A stretch of 64,000 nucleotides of DNA from Bacillus sp. Bos-x628 (GCF_040500475.1 NZ_CP159358.1:248001-312000), one strand, 5' to 3'. Positions 7,652 through 15,830 are shown, counted from the first letter of the stretch. Made by a program: numbers and translations. The notes: a model not told the origin generated them from the letters alone.

Positions 7652-8090
7652 GTTGGTTTCACAGGAGAAGGGGTTTACACTTATTGAACAGCTCATGATA
7701 TTACTTGTTTTATCTATTCTTCTTTCAATCATCGTAGGAAAGGTTCCAAGCATATTAGAAAGTGCAGAAGCGAAAAAACAAATGAATGTCATTAAACAAG
7801 ATCTCCAGTTAGCCTCTTATACAGCATTTATCGAGAAAACCGGTGTTGACGTTCATTTTCACCAATCGAATTTATCCTATCAGGTGATAGTTAAAAACAA
7901 AGATCGGGTGATTGCTTCATATCAAAATAAAAATGGAAGTATCCAGCAATCTACATTTCAACAACCCATCCATTTTAATGTGAATGGAAATCCAAGCAGC
8001 GGAGGTTCCCTCATTTTACAATTTGGAAGTCAAACGTATAAGCTTACCGTCTATTTAGGGAGCGGACGAATTCATGTTCAAAAACAGTAG
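7644..8090 (+). CDS. comGD: Minor competence pseudopilin ComGD
   Basis: A 148-residue minor pseudopilin. The prepilin signal QEKG-FTLIEQL is followed by a hydrophobic helix to about residue 32, then a beta-rich globular part. Processed by ComC, it belongs to the priming tip complex with ComGE, ComGF and ComGG. Its start lies inside comGC and its end overlaps comGE by 17 bases, so the operon is tightly coupled. Confidence 0.88.
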   Translation: MNKLVSQEKGFTLIEQLMILLVLSILLSIIVGKVPSILESAEAKKQMNVIKQDLQLASYTAFIEKTGVDVHFHQSNLSYQVIVKNKDRVIASYQNKNGSIQQSTFQQPIHFNVNGNPSSGGSLILQFGSQTYKLTVYLGSGRIHVQKQ

Positions 8091-8385
8091 AGGTTTTAGT
8101 ACGATCGAGATGCTTTTTGCCTGTCATCTCTTCATATTCGCTTCTCTCATACTCATCCCCAACTATGAGAAACTAGTGGGTGGGAAAAAAGAATTAAGGA
8201 CAAGGCTTGAAGCCTACCAAGTGTTACATGAACAAATGAATGCCGCTTTCATGACAGGAAGTAAACAATCAGTCAAAGAGAAAAGGGGCGAGATCGTCTA
8301 TGAAGTCAAGTGGAGTGAACAGGAGGGATGCGTATCTTACAAATTGCAAAAACAACAGACCATATGCTTTAGCACTATTGAATGA
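8074..8385 (+). CDS. comGE: Minor competence pseudopilin ComGE
   Basis: A 103-residue minor pseudopilin. The processing site NSRG-FSTIEML is followed by a hydrophobic helix, then a charged globular domain with cysteines near residues 90 and 98. The protein diverges from B. subtilis ComGE, as is normal for minor pilins, so identification rests on the prepilin motif and operon position. The stop overlaps the proposed comGF start. Confidence 0.82.
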   Translation: MFKNSRGFSTIEMLFACHLFIFASLILIPNYEKLVGGKKELRTRLEAYQVLHEQMNAAFMTGSKQSVKEKRGEIVYEVKWSEQEGCVSYKLQKQQTICFSTIE

Positions 8386-8827
8386 TGAGTATGGATTTAC
8401 CCTTGTTCAAGCATTGTGGCAAATTCAACTGTATTTGTTTCTCACCTTTGGTTGTATCATGCTCTTTTCTTTCGCTGAAAAAGCCAAACCATTTGAAGAT
8501 ATCAATCAATTTTCACATATGGAATGGAAACAAACGGTGCAACAATTAGATGATGAACTGAATCGTGCTGTTGCTGTAAGAATGGTGAAAAAAGGAGAAG
8601 CTCTAGAATTTATAACCGAACAAGGCCAAGTTGTGATAATTGAGCAATACAAAGATATGCTTCGAAAACGAATCGATCAGGCAGGACATTTACCTCTTTT
8701 ACAAAAGGTCAAACGCATTCGTGTGAGGACTGATCAGCAAACAGCTATGTTACAAGTCATAGACTTATCTGGAACGTTGCATGAAGCTGTCTTTTTCACA
8801 TATAAAGGAGTGATTCCTAAACCGTGA
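8378..8827 (+). CDS. comGF: Minor competence pseudopilin ComGF
   Basis: Prepilin-like protein with EYG-FTLVQALW close to the N-terminus and a hydrophobic segment after it. Glu at position +5 is replaced by Gln, as happens in some minor pilins. No start is obvious. The TTG at 8378 overlaps the comGE stop (TTGAATGA) and gives 149 residues with the cleavage site eight residues in. An ATG at 8300 would place 35 residues before it, which is unusual for a prepilin. No Shine-Dalgarno is visible at the TTG, so re-initiation after comGE is inferred. Confidence 0.78.
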   Translation: MNDEYGFTLVQALWQIQLYLFLTFGCIMLFSFAEKAKPFEDINQFSHMEWKQTVQQLDDELNRAVAVRMVKKGEALEFITEQGQVVIIEQYKDMLRKRIDQAGHLPLLQKVKRIRVRTDQQTAMLQVIDLSGTLHEAVFFTYKGVIPKP

Positions 8828-9207
8828 GAAATGAGCAAGGGTTTATCTACCCGCACGTACTCGCTTCGATTCTTTTTTTCTTTTTGATTCTCGGCTCAAT
8901 GACGATCAGTATACAAAAAGAGCAAACTAGTGCAGTACTCACCATTTCTTTTTATAAAAAACAGCATTTATTGAGAGTTGGTGTAAGTGATGTCATCAGG
9001 CATTTAGATCACTTTTGCGATCAACGTGATTATCACCTTGAAAGGAAAGAAGGGAATGTGACAATTCAACGTCTCGCGTGTGATCAAAAGAAAAAGCGTA
9101 TACATGTTTCCATTAGTGTAAGAACAAAAGATGGATTAGCTGATAAAAGAGAAATGATGTTTGATTGGCAGAGCAGAGAGATTGTAAAATGGACGATCGC
9201 TAAATAG
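8824..9207 (+). CDS. comGG: Minor competence pseudopilin ComGG
   Basis: Last gene of the comG operon, 127 residues. It starts at the GTG of a GTGA overlap with the comGF stop. After RNEQG comes a hydrophobic helix (about residues 7-27), then a basic globular part with two cysteines near residues 60 and 78. There is no canonical FTLxE motif, as is common for the GspK-like last pilin. Size, order and topology support the call more than similarity does. Confidence 0.82.
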   Translation: MRNEQGFIYPHVLASILFFFLILGSMTISIQKEQTSAVLTISFYKKQHLLRVGVSDVIRHLDHFCDQRDYHLERKEGNVTIQRLACDQKKKRIHVSISVRTKDGLADKREMMFDWQSREIVKWTIAK

Positions 9208-9267
9208 TCTGTGTATAAAACGACACTGCTCTTGGTAACACTTTAAAGAAGAAGGGGTGAGCGTTCG

Positions 9268-9459
9268 TTGAAAACAAATGACTATGTGAAATATATGACA
9301 GAGGAAATCATTAAATATATGAACACACCACGTAAAGAGCGGAAGGAACATAAGCAGGAAAAGATGGATGCGAAGCCGCCATTTTCACAGCGTTTATTTG
9401 GTGTTCTTCCGTTTGGATTGTCAATGCTACTAAAACGTCATCGACATCGACAAAAATAA
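9268..9459 (+). CDS. yqzE: Small conserved protein YqzE
   Basis: A 63-residue, very basic protein starting MKTNDYVKYMTEE, the signature of the YqzE family. It ends in a short hydrophobic stretch followed by RHRHRQK. The TTG at 9268 follows GAAGGGGTG with good spacing. In B. subtilis yqzE lies right after comGG and is reported as ComK-dependent. Here a 60-base gap without a terminator separates them, so co-transcription with comG is likely. Function unknown. Confidence 0.8.
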   Translation: MKTNDYVKYMTEEIIKYMNTPRKERKEHKQEKMDAKPPFSQRLFGVLPFGLSMLLKRHRHRQK

Positions 9460-9460
9460 A

Positions 9461-9482
9461 GCCGCCAACAGGCGGTTTTTTG
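9461..9482. terminator. Terminator between yqzE and yqzG
   Basis: GCCGCC and GGCGGT arms with an AACA loop and six T on the plus strand, just after the yqzE stop. It ends the comG-yqzE unit and faces convergent yqzG. Confidence 0.8.
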
Positions 9483-9487
9483 CTGCA

Positions 9488-9817
9488 TCATTCGCTATAT
9501 TCTTCAACGACAATGACTTTTTTCACTTTGTTTGAGTAGGTATTATAGGAGATGGTCACAAATACCCCAAATTCTTTCGAGCGATCTTTTAATGTAATAT
9601 GATACTGTTTGACAGATTCTTTATCCCGATGCCGGTCCCAAACTTTTTGTTTAAATAGGACGTGAGCTAACGGATAGCGTTTTTTTGCTTCATTAACTGC
9701 CCGTCTTTCCCATTGATCGGCGGGAGACGTTAATGCTAGTGCCTCTACAGTTTTCATGTCTTGTATCATGACGCCTATCAGTAAACTGAATATGATACAG
9801 ATACCTCGAAATTTCAA
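9488..9817 (-). CDS. yqzG: Secreted DUF3889 protein YqzG
   Basis: A 109-residue protein with a signal peptide (basic start, hydrophobic residues 5-20) and a small mature domain. The domain has the pattern WERRAVNEAKKRYP, then FKQKVWDR and a beta-rich end. This fits the DUF3889/YqzG family of Bacillus. No catalytic residues are recognised. It is transcribed toward yqzE and away from the tapA promoter region. Confidence 0.75.
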   Translation of the reverse strand: MKFRGICIIFSLLIGVMIQDMKTVEALALTSPADQWERRAVNEAKKRYPLAHVLFKQKVWDRHRDKESVKQYHITLKDRSKEFGVFVTISYNTYSNKVKKVIVVEEYSE

Positions 9818-9916
9818 TTTACATCACCTCAATAGATATTATCCTTACCAATTCCTACACTTTTATGTTTTTTTTATTAAGTACAATTGATATGAGAAAA
9901 ATTACTGAATGATGGC

Positions 9917-10042
9917 AAAAGAACGAGAAAATGGAAGAATTTTCTCGTAAAAGTTCTCGTTTAAGAACATAATGGACTAATTTGACGTTTTGGATTTTAT
10001 CAGTATTTCCTTATACTGAGCTTAACCGTTCTTTTTAAAGAA
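9917..10042 (+). promoter_or_regulatory. tapA operon control region with SinR-type boxes
   Basis: Several copies of the SinR consensus GTTCTYT are present: AAAAGAAC (9917-9924, reverse), GTTCTCGT (9953-9960), AAGAAC (9963-9968, reverse) and GTTCTTTTTAAAGAA (10028-10042). The last can be read as a palindrome. A possible sigma-A promoter is TTGGAT at 9990-9995 with TATACT at 10012-10017 (spacing 16). The boxes flank it, as expected for repression by SinR, which is encoded at 12139-12474. The control region is thus kept although two of the three genes it serves are broken. Confidence 0.6.
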
Positions 10043-10059
10043 TATTTTTAGAAGAACAG

Positions 10060-10599
10060 TTGTTCAAGGAGTTGAAGAAATTGATGAAACAAGCGCTCTT
10101 TGTTCTCTTTTGTGTCATGAGCTTGATATTCATGTCTCACTGACACCTACATACGCTTCTTTTAATGATGTGGAGCAATCAAACTATATGACGAAAACAT
10201 GTGAGAGTTTTGAGCAAACAGATCAGCATTGTCAGCCTAAGAAATAGGATAAAAGTGATGTGAAGCTAATAGACCAGACGACAATCAAGGAAACGGTTTG
10301 TGCGCCGCATAAGCTAAGTATCACACTTCAAAATATTGGACGAACACTGACACATTTTGAATGGACGTGGGAGCTTCACAAAGTAGCAAGTGAGAAGAAG
10401 CCTTTACAAGATGGTGAAAAGGGATCAGCACCCAACTTTTGATCAAAATAATCGACGATTATTACCTCAGAAAAAGGAAAAACGAATGGAATTTATGCTT
10501 TTTAAAATCTATTATCTAAAGGATTTAGCGTATCTAATAAAACGTTTTTATGGTTTAAACAAATGCAGCTTTCCCAGGTGTCATGAAAAGGTGACCTAA
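10060..10599 (+). pseudogene. tapA: tapA pseudogene (amyloid fibre assembly/anchor protein)
   Basis: Fragments of TapA in different frames. A hydrophobic leader piece begins about 10060-10084 (KQALFVLFCVMSL) and stops at a TGA near 10141. In another frame follow YASFNDVEQSN, TCESFEQTDQHC and then TAG at 10245-10247. This TAG sits where B. subtilis TapA has a Trp (KRWDQSD against KK-stop-DKSD). The same frame continues with DQTTIKETVC and FEWTWELHK to a stop at 10442. A further frameshift brings the remnant of the GIYAFKVY region near 10490-10530. Only short open frames (10260-10442 and 10390-10599) remain, so no full TapA can be made. The C-terminal tail of the B. subtilis protein is not found. 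Confidence 0.85.
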
Positions 10600-10632
10600 A
10601 TCGGGCTGCTTCCATAAAAGGAGAGAAGTATC

Positions 10633-11211
10633 TTGGAAAAATGGGTGAAAATGACCGGAAGTATTCTTTATGTCATTGTTTTCACAGGGATGATTGCATT
10701 TATTATTGTGTTGCTGTCATCAAGAACAGCAGGTGGAGATCCGCAAATTTTTGGTTCTCAGTTTAAGCAAGTGTTATCCGGCTCGATGGAACCAGAGTTC
10801 TCTCTTGGTTCACTGATTGTAGTAAAAGATATGACATTACCTGATGCTCTCAAGGCAGGGGATATTATGACGTTTCAAACAAAACATGATCAGGAAGTAT
10901 CCTTTGTGACCCATCGAATTGTTGATGTGGAAGGAAATGGGATAAGCAAGACCTTCGAGACTAAAGGGGATCACAATAGTTTTCAAAATGGGACGCTGGT
11001 CAAAGCAAATCAAGTCGTTGCACAGGACACAAGAATTGAAATCCCTTATGCCGGAAAGCTTCTTTCATATGCCGGTACGGCAGTTGGAACAGCTCTGCTG
11101 CTCATTATACCAGGTGTCATGCTGCTAGTTTACTCTGCGCTTCATTTTGTTCGCGCCGCGAAGAATCGAAGGCGTGCGAATGATTTACAAATGTCAGAGA
11201 AACAAGCATAA
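10633..11211 (+). CDS. sipW: ER-type signal peptidase I SipW
   Basis: A 192-residue membrane peptidase that in B. subtilis processes TapA and TasA. An N-terminal helix (about residues 10-30) is followed by the catalytic SGSMEP (Ser51), VTHRI (His94, replacing the Lys of ordinary bacterial enzymes) and KGDHN (Asp113). A second hydrophobic helix spans residues 147-168, with a basic tail. The frame is intact and all catalytic residues are present. The TTG at 10633 follows AAAGGAGAGA. It lies between the broken tapA and tasA, so both known substrates are lost. B. subtilis SipW is also reported to have a peptidase-independent role in surface-attached biofilm formation. Confidence 0.93.
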   Translation: MEKWVKMTGSILYVIVFTGMIAFIIVLLSSRTAGGDPQIFGSQFKQVLSGSMEPEFSLGSLIVVKDMTLPDALKAGDIMTFQTKHDQEVSFVTHRIVDVEGNGISKTFETKGDHNSFQNGTLVKANQVVAQDTRIEIPYAGKLLSYAGTAVGTALLLIIPGVMLLVYSALHFVRAAKNRRRANDLQMSEKQA

Positions 11212-11267
11212 ATTTTTCGTTTGTAACTGAGTCAGGTTTCAATAAAACAATTAATGAGGGGGCATTC

Positions 11268-12070
11268 ATGGCAATCAAAAAATCAATTCGTTTAGGTGTA
11301 TTATCAGGGGATTAGGACTGGATTTAATTGGCGGGGTAACTTGGGCTGCTTTTAATGATATCGAAAAGGCAAATGCAGTCTGCTACTCTACAGGGGAGCT
11401 AGATTTATCTCTACAAGAATACCCTGGTGCTATTCACCTTGCAAACTTAAAACCTGGTGACCGTATGAGGAAGGAATTTAACTTTGAAAATAAGGGGTCA
11501 CTTGCAATAAACCAAGTACTGATGAGTCTTGATGATTGTCAGTTTAAAGATGGAACTTCTGCAAAGAAAGGCGAGAAAAATTCAGCGGAAGAATGCCTCA
11601 GCCAATTCCAAGTTAGTGTGCTCACGGTTGGAGCTGAAGGTGGGAATGTTTATCTCCGAAATATCATTTTAGATCATGCGAACCTGATTAACTTGTATCT
11701 GTTAACTTCAAAACAGGATCAGGCGGCATAAGAGAAGCTTCGTCATGCCGTCGATAAGAAGTTTTTACATGAAAATGGTAAAATCAATGTAGCAACCGTT
11801 GATGGAACAACGGCTCCAGAGTATGACGGCATTTTAAAGAACCTATTTGATTACGATAAAATGGAAATGATCATTGAATTTGTCAATGACCAGACGAAGG
11901 ATAAAGATGGCGACTATATCCAAAATAAATACCAAGGCGATGCGATTCAAATTGATCTTTCCTTCGAAGCGACTCAGTGGAATGGTTTCACGATCAATCC
12001 CAAAAAGCATACGGATGAAAAAGGCTATGTGAAAGAAAACGAAAAAGCACACAGCGACGATAAAAAATAA
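11268..12070 (+). pseudogene. tasA: tasA pseudogene (major biofilm amyloid protein)
   Basis: The whole length of TasA can be recognised but is interrupted twice. From the ATG at 11268 (after GAGGGGG) the frame reads MAIKKSIRLGVLSGD and stops at TAG 11313-11315. The true frame resumes one shift away near the GGGG run at 11307-11310 with GLDLIGGVTWAAFND, then NLKPGDR, FNFENKGSLAI and LTVGAEGGN. An in-frame TAA at 11729-11731 interrupts it. The same frame then continues past the stop with KINVATVDG, QNKYQGD, LSFEATQWNG and GYVKENEKAHSDDKK to TAA at 12070. No functional TasA is expected. The long stretches still alike to TasA suggest recent loss. Confidence 0.9.
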
Positions 12071-12112
12071 AGGCAGTCTTTTAGACTGCTATCAACCTCT
12101 GCATAGCAATTG

Positions 12113-12147
12113 GAGGAGTATGCGCTAAAACGAGCGCTTTACTCCTC
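12113..12147. terminator. Hairpin between tasA remnant and sinR
   Basis: GAGGAGTA and TACTCCTC arms with an inner GCGCT/AGCGC pairing overlap the sinR stop region. There is no strong T-run on either strand. A smaller hairpin (GCAGTC/GACTGC) lies at 12073-12089. Together they probably separate the convergent units. The terminator function is inferred. Confidence 0.4.
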
Positions 12148-12474
12148 TTCTTGCTGTTTTTTCCAGATTTGATAATCTAAAAATTCACGAAATTGCTTTT
12201 TCGAAACCCCTGATGTCATTGCATCTCGAACTAGTTTTTCCCATTCACTATCTAATTGACCATCGTATTCGGTTTCATCTTTTTCGTTTAACAGTGTATG
12301 AACCGAGACGTCCAGAACAGCGGAGACTTTTTCAAGAAATTGAATGGAGGGGTTTGTTTGCAAGTTTCTTTCTATTGAACTTAAATAAGACTTCGCTACC
12401 CCAGCCTTTTCGGCCAGTTCTGATAGTGAGTAGCCTTTTTCATTGCGGTATTGTTTAATACGCTGGCCAATCAA
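12139..12474 (-). CDS. sinR: Biofilm master repressor SinR
   Basis: A 111-residue DNA-binding protein. An N-terminal helix-turn-helix (residues about 2-60, with SLSELAEKAGVAKSYLSSIE) is followed by a C-terminal SinI-type dimerisation domain (DSEWEKLVRDAMTSG). It is nearly identical in recalled sequence to B. subtilis SinR. The TTG at 12474 was chosen: it is eight bases after GGAAGG and gives IGQRIKQY at residue 2 and the B. subtilis length. An ATG two codons earlier is too close to the ribosome site. SinR represses the matrix operons (eps, tapA) and is antagonised by SinI, encoded just upstream. Confidence 0.93.
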   Translation of the reverse strand: MIGQRIKQYRNEKGYSLSELAEKAGVAKSYLSSIERNLQTNPSIQFLEKVSAVLDVSVHTLLNEKDETEYDGQLDSEWEKLVRDAMTSGVSKKQFREFLDYQIWKKQQEEE

Positions 12475-12533
12475 TGTCATCACCTTCCTTTCGATATTAT
12501 AGCACATTCAGAAAGGTTTGATAGAATGACTTC

Positions 12534-12671
12534 TTACAGTGGGAGAGACTCAGAGGACTTTTGGTGCGATTTGAGAAAATGACGGACTTCTTCGACTGTT
12601 AGTCCTGCTTTACGAGCTTCGGTTAATAACTGAACCCATTCACTGTCTAGCTTTTTCATTTCCTTTTCCAT
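12534..12671 (-). CDS. sinI: SinR antagonist SinI
   Basis: A 45-residue protein, MEKEMKKLDSEWVQLL..., read directly on the minus strand. It consists of the SinI dimerisation module LDSEWVQLLTEARKAG, VEEVRHFL and a short tail. It pairs with the matching domain of SinR and strips SinR from DNA. AGGAGGT lies just before the ATG. The gap to the sinR start is about 60 bases and holds no clear terminator, so sinI-sinR form one unit. In B. subtilis its promoter is activated by phosphorylated Spo0A, which is encoded at 46404-47204. I could not pin a convincing 0A box in the 184-base region upstream. Confidence 0.92.
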   Translation of the reverse strand: MEKEMKKLDSEWVQLLTEARKAGLTVEEVRHFLKSHQKSSESLPL

Positions 12672-12855
12672 ACAAATACCTCCTAAAATACTGAATCGTG
12701 TATTTCAGGCACTTAACGCATTAAATGGAAAGACAAAGGTGGTAAGTCCTCGTGGTTCGCTTGCGTCATGTTTCCGCCCAATACAAATAGACAAACTTTG
12801 CTTTTGATTGATCGAAAATTGTATGTCACATCAAGGGGAGGGAGTTGGATTTTAG

Positions 12856-13653
12856 TTAACCGCCCCTTTTTTGTTGTAAGTAGAAAAGTCCGCCATTTTC
12901 AATCGTAAGACTGATTTTTGGTTCATATAAAGTTTTGAGTGCTTGTCTTTCTATTTCATATTCTACAGATGTATCTGAAGTCCCTTCATAAAATTGGTTT
13001 AAAAGTTCCGAATCTTCCTTCCACTTTTGAACAGCCCTTATCGCCCAATCGTCCGGTTCTTCGTGGGCATACCGCTCCATCAGGCCATAGAGGCGTTTGA
13101 CTCCGCTTTCAGGCTTAATCATTGTACTCATCGTAAAACAATAATCAGGTATTTGCGAAGACAGCTTGCGTGTTTCCAGCTTTTCTTGAAATTGTTCTAC
13201 GACCTCGCCTCGTATGAGATGAAGTCCAAGAGACAGCAGCTTATCCTTTTTGCGATCTGCAAGATATGATATTTTCACATTAATCCCAAGCCAAGGCTCC
13301 AATGCGATTTGGGTCTTAGTCAGTGGTGTTACTTGTTCATAGAGGCGGATAAATCGGCCTTGTTGTTTGACAGCCTCGAAAATTTGAAACAAGCGAGGGG
13401 AGCCGAAATGAATAAATTCACCTTCGATCGTGTCGCCTGCTTTCTGCTGATCTGTGATAAGTGTCAATTGACGCGGCTCAGGCACACCGCCTGTTTTTTC
13501 AAGCCAATGCCAATAAAAAGGGCGGTTCATGATCATTTTATCCATTTCAATGGTTAGCTGTACGGTGAGATGGCCTGCACTTTCTTCGAGAATGTCACAT
13601 TGATTCGCCTGAAAAAAACGTAGAAGAAATGCGTGAATGTCATGCTGCTTCAT
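12856..13653 (-). CDS. yqhG: YqhG family protein, unknown function
   Basis: A 265-residue soluble protein with no signal peptide or membrane segment. Family hallmarks include FLRFFQANQCDI near the start, a central WLGINVKISY, and the C-terminal EYEIERQAL..LYEPKISL. AAGGAGAG precedes the ATG. It lies 14 bases after yqhH in the same direction, so the two are one operon, as in B. subtilis. Co-transcription with an SNF2 helicase hints at a nucleic-acid role, but nothing in the protein itself shows this. Confidence 0.8.
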   Translation of the reverse strand: MKQHDIHAFLLRFFQANQCDILEESAGHLTVQLTIEMDKMIMNRPFYWHWLEKTGGVPEPRQLTLITDQQKAGDTIEGEFIHFGSPRLFQIFEAVKQQGRFIRLYEQVTPLTKTQIALEPWLGINVKISYLADRKKDKLLSLGLHLIRGEVVEQFQEKLETRKLSSQIPDYCFTMSTMIKPESGVKRLYGLMERYAHEEPDDWAIRAVQKWKEDSELLNQFYEGTSDTSVEYEIERQALKTLYEPKISLTIENGGLFYLQQKRGG

Positions 13654-13667
13654 AGATCAACTCTCCT

Positions 13668-15398
13668 TTATGAGCCTTGTTGTCTTTTTTCCAAAAGCGG
13701 GGTTTGTACTTTTGATAAGTAGGAAGCAAATTGGCTTAATTTCTTTTTCATGTCCCCGTCAGATTGGGGTTGATATAAAATGTGATGAAGTTCCGTTTCT
13801 GCCTCTTTAATATCAATACGTGTTAAAATATCGTCTAAATCTCCAATGACGTTTTCAAATAGTTGGATTTTTTCATAAAGAAGCTTCAAAATATGCTCCT
13901 CGACTGTTCCATTCGTTGCCATATTATAAATGTGGACATCTCGCTTTTGCCCAAGGCGGTGGATACGCCCAATTCGCTGTTCTAAGCGCATAGGGTTCCA
14001 TGGGAGATCATAATTGATGATCTGGTTACAAAACTGAAGGTTGATTCCCTCACCGCCTGCTTCTGTCGCAATTAATACTTGAGCACGCTCTCTAAATAAA
14101 TCTTTCATCCAGTCTTTCTTACTCCGTTTAAAACCACCTCTAAAAGGAACAGAGCTGATCCCATTTTGTTGCAGAAACCATTGTAAATAAATTTGTGTAG
14201 CGCGGTATTCAGTAAAGATAATGACCTTCTCGTTAAGCTGCTGAATGAGTTTTACCACTTCTAGTGCCTTTGAGTTTTGCTCGACTTGGTTGATTTTCTC
14301 CATAATTCGCTCGATGGCTAAAGAACCGAGAATGTGTTTCCCCTGTTCCTGCATTTTTTTGATCGTCATGTATACCGCTTCACGGCTTGAACAACATTCT
14401 CGTTCTAATGTCATGATGGAGAACATGTGCTTTGTATAAGATGGATTTTCTTTTAGACGACAGATTTCATCGTATAAAGCTTGTTCTGTCGGAGAAAAAT
14501 CGATAGAGATCGTCTTTACGTGGCGTTTTGACCACTCAATCCCAGTGTCTTGCCGGCGATTTCGAATCATGACTTTGTTGACTAGCTGTTTTAACCGGTC
14601 ATGGTCTTCAAGCTGCAAGTCTTTTTTTGCAAATACATCTTTAAATTGGTGTTCATTTCCTAGATGACCAGGCTTCAGAAGGGATACAAGATTAAAAATT
14701 TCTCCAATTCGATTATGAATTGGCGTGGCTGTCAGCAGAAGGCAGAATTTCTTGTTTAAATTTCTCACAAACTCATAATTTTTCGTTTTGTTGTTTTTCA
14801 ACTTATGTGCTTCATCGATAACGACCATATCGTAGGCGATTGATAAAATCGTATTGCGATGCGGCTCTCTTTTCGCTGTATCAAGCGAAGAAACAACGAC
14901 GTCACATTGCTCCCAGACATAGCTTTTTTTCTGTTCGACAGCATCAATATAAAATTTCGTCCGAAGCTCTTGTACCCATTGAGAAACAAGAGAAGCGGGT
15001 ACGAGAATGAGAATTTTCTTGGCAAGCCCTCGAATCATATATTCTTTTATAATTAGTCCTGCTTCAATCGTTTTTCCAAGCCCAACTTCATCTGCTAAAA
15101 TGGCTTTTCCGTTCATTTCTTCTACAACTCTTCTAGCTACTTCAAGCTGGTGCTGTAAAGGGGTGAAGGCGGGCAGATGTGCCGGTGCCTGCAAGCCCTC
15201 GAACGAGTCAATCGCAGTGATTTTTTGAACTTGCGCAGCCAACCGATACATGTCCCAGTTCGCCCAGGGACCGTCATTTGCAAGACGATGTTGAAATTCA
15301 TTTGTCCATTCTTGGTCAAAAATCGTTTGAATATTCAATGTAAATGCCTGCCTTTCTATCAAGTACTGAAGAAATTGTTCTGTTTTTAAACGCTTCAT
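13668..15398 (-). CDS. yqhH: SNF2/RapA-like DEAD/H ATPase YqhH
   Basis: A 576-residue SNF2-family ATPase without extra DNA-binding domains. It shows Walker A ADEVGLGKT (about residue 97), Walker B VIDEAHKLKN (about 193), motif III LTATPIHNR, motif V TEAGGEGINLQ and motif VI QRIGRIHRLGQ. The organisation resembles RapA/HepA, which recycle RNA polymerase, but the RapA-specific N-terminal domains are missing. No clear Shine-Dalgarno precedes the ATG at 15398, so the start is less certain. It is divergent from the gcv riboswitch. Confidence 0.88.
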   Translation of the reverse strand: MKRLKTEQFLQYLIERQAFTLNIQTIFDQEWTNEFQHRLANDGPWANWDMYRLAAQVQKITAIDSFEGLQAPAHLPAFTPLQHQLEVARRVVEEMNGKAILADEVGLGKTIEAGLIIKEYMIRGLAKKILILVPASLVSQWVQELRTKFYIDAVEQKKSYVWEQCDVVVSSLDTAKREPHRNTILSIAYDMVVIDEAHKLKNNKTKNYEFVRNLNKKFCLLLTATPIHNRIGEIFNLVSLLKPGHLGNEHQFKDVFAKKDLQLEDHDRLKQLVNKVMIRNRRQDTGIEWSKRHVKTISIDFSPTEQALYDEICRLKENPSYTKHMFSIMTLERECCSSREAVYMTIKKMQEQGKHILGSLAIERIMEKINQVEQNSKALEVVKLIQQLNEKVIIFTEYRATQIYLQWFLQQNGISSVPFRGGFKRSKKDWMKDLFRERAQVLIATEAGGEGINLQFCNQIINYDLPWNPMRLEQRIGRIHRLGQKRDVHIYNMATNGTVEEHILKLLYEKIQLFENVIGDLDDILTRIDIKEAETELHHILYQPQSDGDMKKKLSQFASYLSKVQTPLLEKRQQGS

Positions 15399-15589
15399 TT
15401 TTTAAGAGGACTTTAAAAGTCTGCATATAACGATAAAAGCGAACGATAGTGAATAATTATTTTAAAAATGTTAATGATTTTTATATTGCTCTCTATCCGT
15501 TTCTAATGGTAGGATGTTGTTAAGTGATCTAGAAAATCAGTCACTCATTTTGATAGTATGTCCAATAAATATGAAGAATATGAGCGGAT

Positions 15590-15790
15590 GATGGTATGGG
15601 GAGAGACTTGGCGGTTATTCAGCACTGGCAGGCGCCGAAGGAGCAAGCTGAAATGGTTCAGTGAATCTCTCAGGCAAAAGTACTCTTACCGGACGCAACT
15701 CTGGAGAGTGTTTGCTCATTGCTTTAGCAAACCACCAAAGGGGAAAACGCACAATGATGCTGTGCTGTAAACTTTCAGGTGCAAGGACAG
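15590..15790 (+). ncRNA. Tandem glycine riboswitch (gcvT leader)
   Basis: Two aptamers in a row. The first, about 15595-15680, has the core GGGGAGA, GGCGCCGAAGGAGCAAGC and CTCAGGCAAAAG. The second, about 15680-15785, has TACCGGACG, CTCTGGAGAG, ACCACCAAAGGGG and TTTCAGGTGCAAGGACAG. The layout matches the cooperative glycine sensor in front of Bacillus gcvT. Glycine binding prevents the terminator that follows, so the glycine cleavage operon is on when glycine is plentiful. The whole stretch from 15399 to 15894 has no gene. Confidence 0.95.
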
Positions 15791-15830
15791 AGACTTCTTT
15801 TTGATAAAAGGGAGCCCTCTGTCCTTTTTT
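15783..15830 (+). terminator. Riboswitch-controlled terminator before gcvT
   Basis: AAGGACAGAG at 15783-15792 pairs with CTCTGTCCTT at 15817-15826, followed by T residues. The left arm overlaps the end of the second aptamer, which is how ligand binding can block hairpin formation. Confidence 0.85.

Noticed and set aside
10260..10599. Two short open frames (10260-10442 and 10390-10599) as separate small genes
   Set aside because: Their translations match successive parts of TapA in different frames, so they are pieces of one broken gene.
11465..11731. An 88-codon open frame as an independent protein
   Set aside because: It is the middle of TasA between the frameshift and the premature stop; recognisable TasA sequence continues on both sides.
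11843..12052. Minus-strand open frame opposite the tasA remnant
   Set aside because: It is antisense to sequence that clearly reads as TasA and has no ribosome site.
15558..15770. A 70-codon open frame in the gcvT leader
   Set aside because: It lies across the tandem glycine aptamers, which fully explain the conservation.
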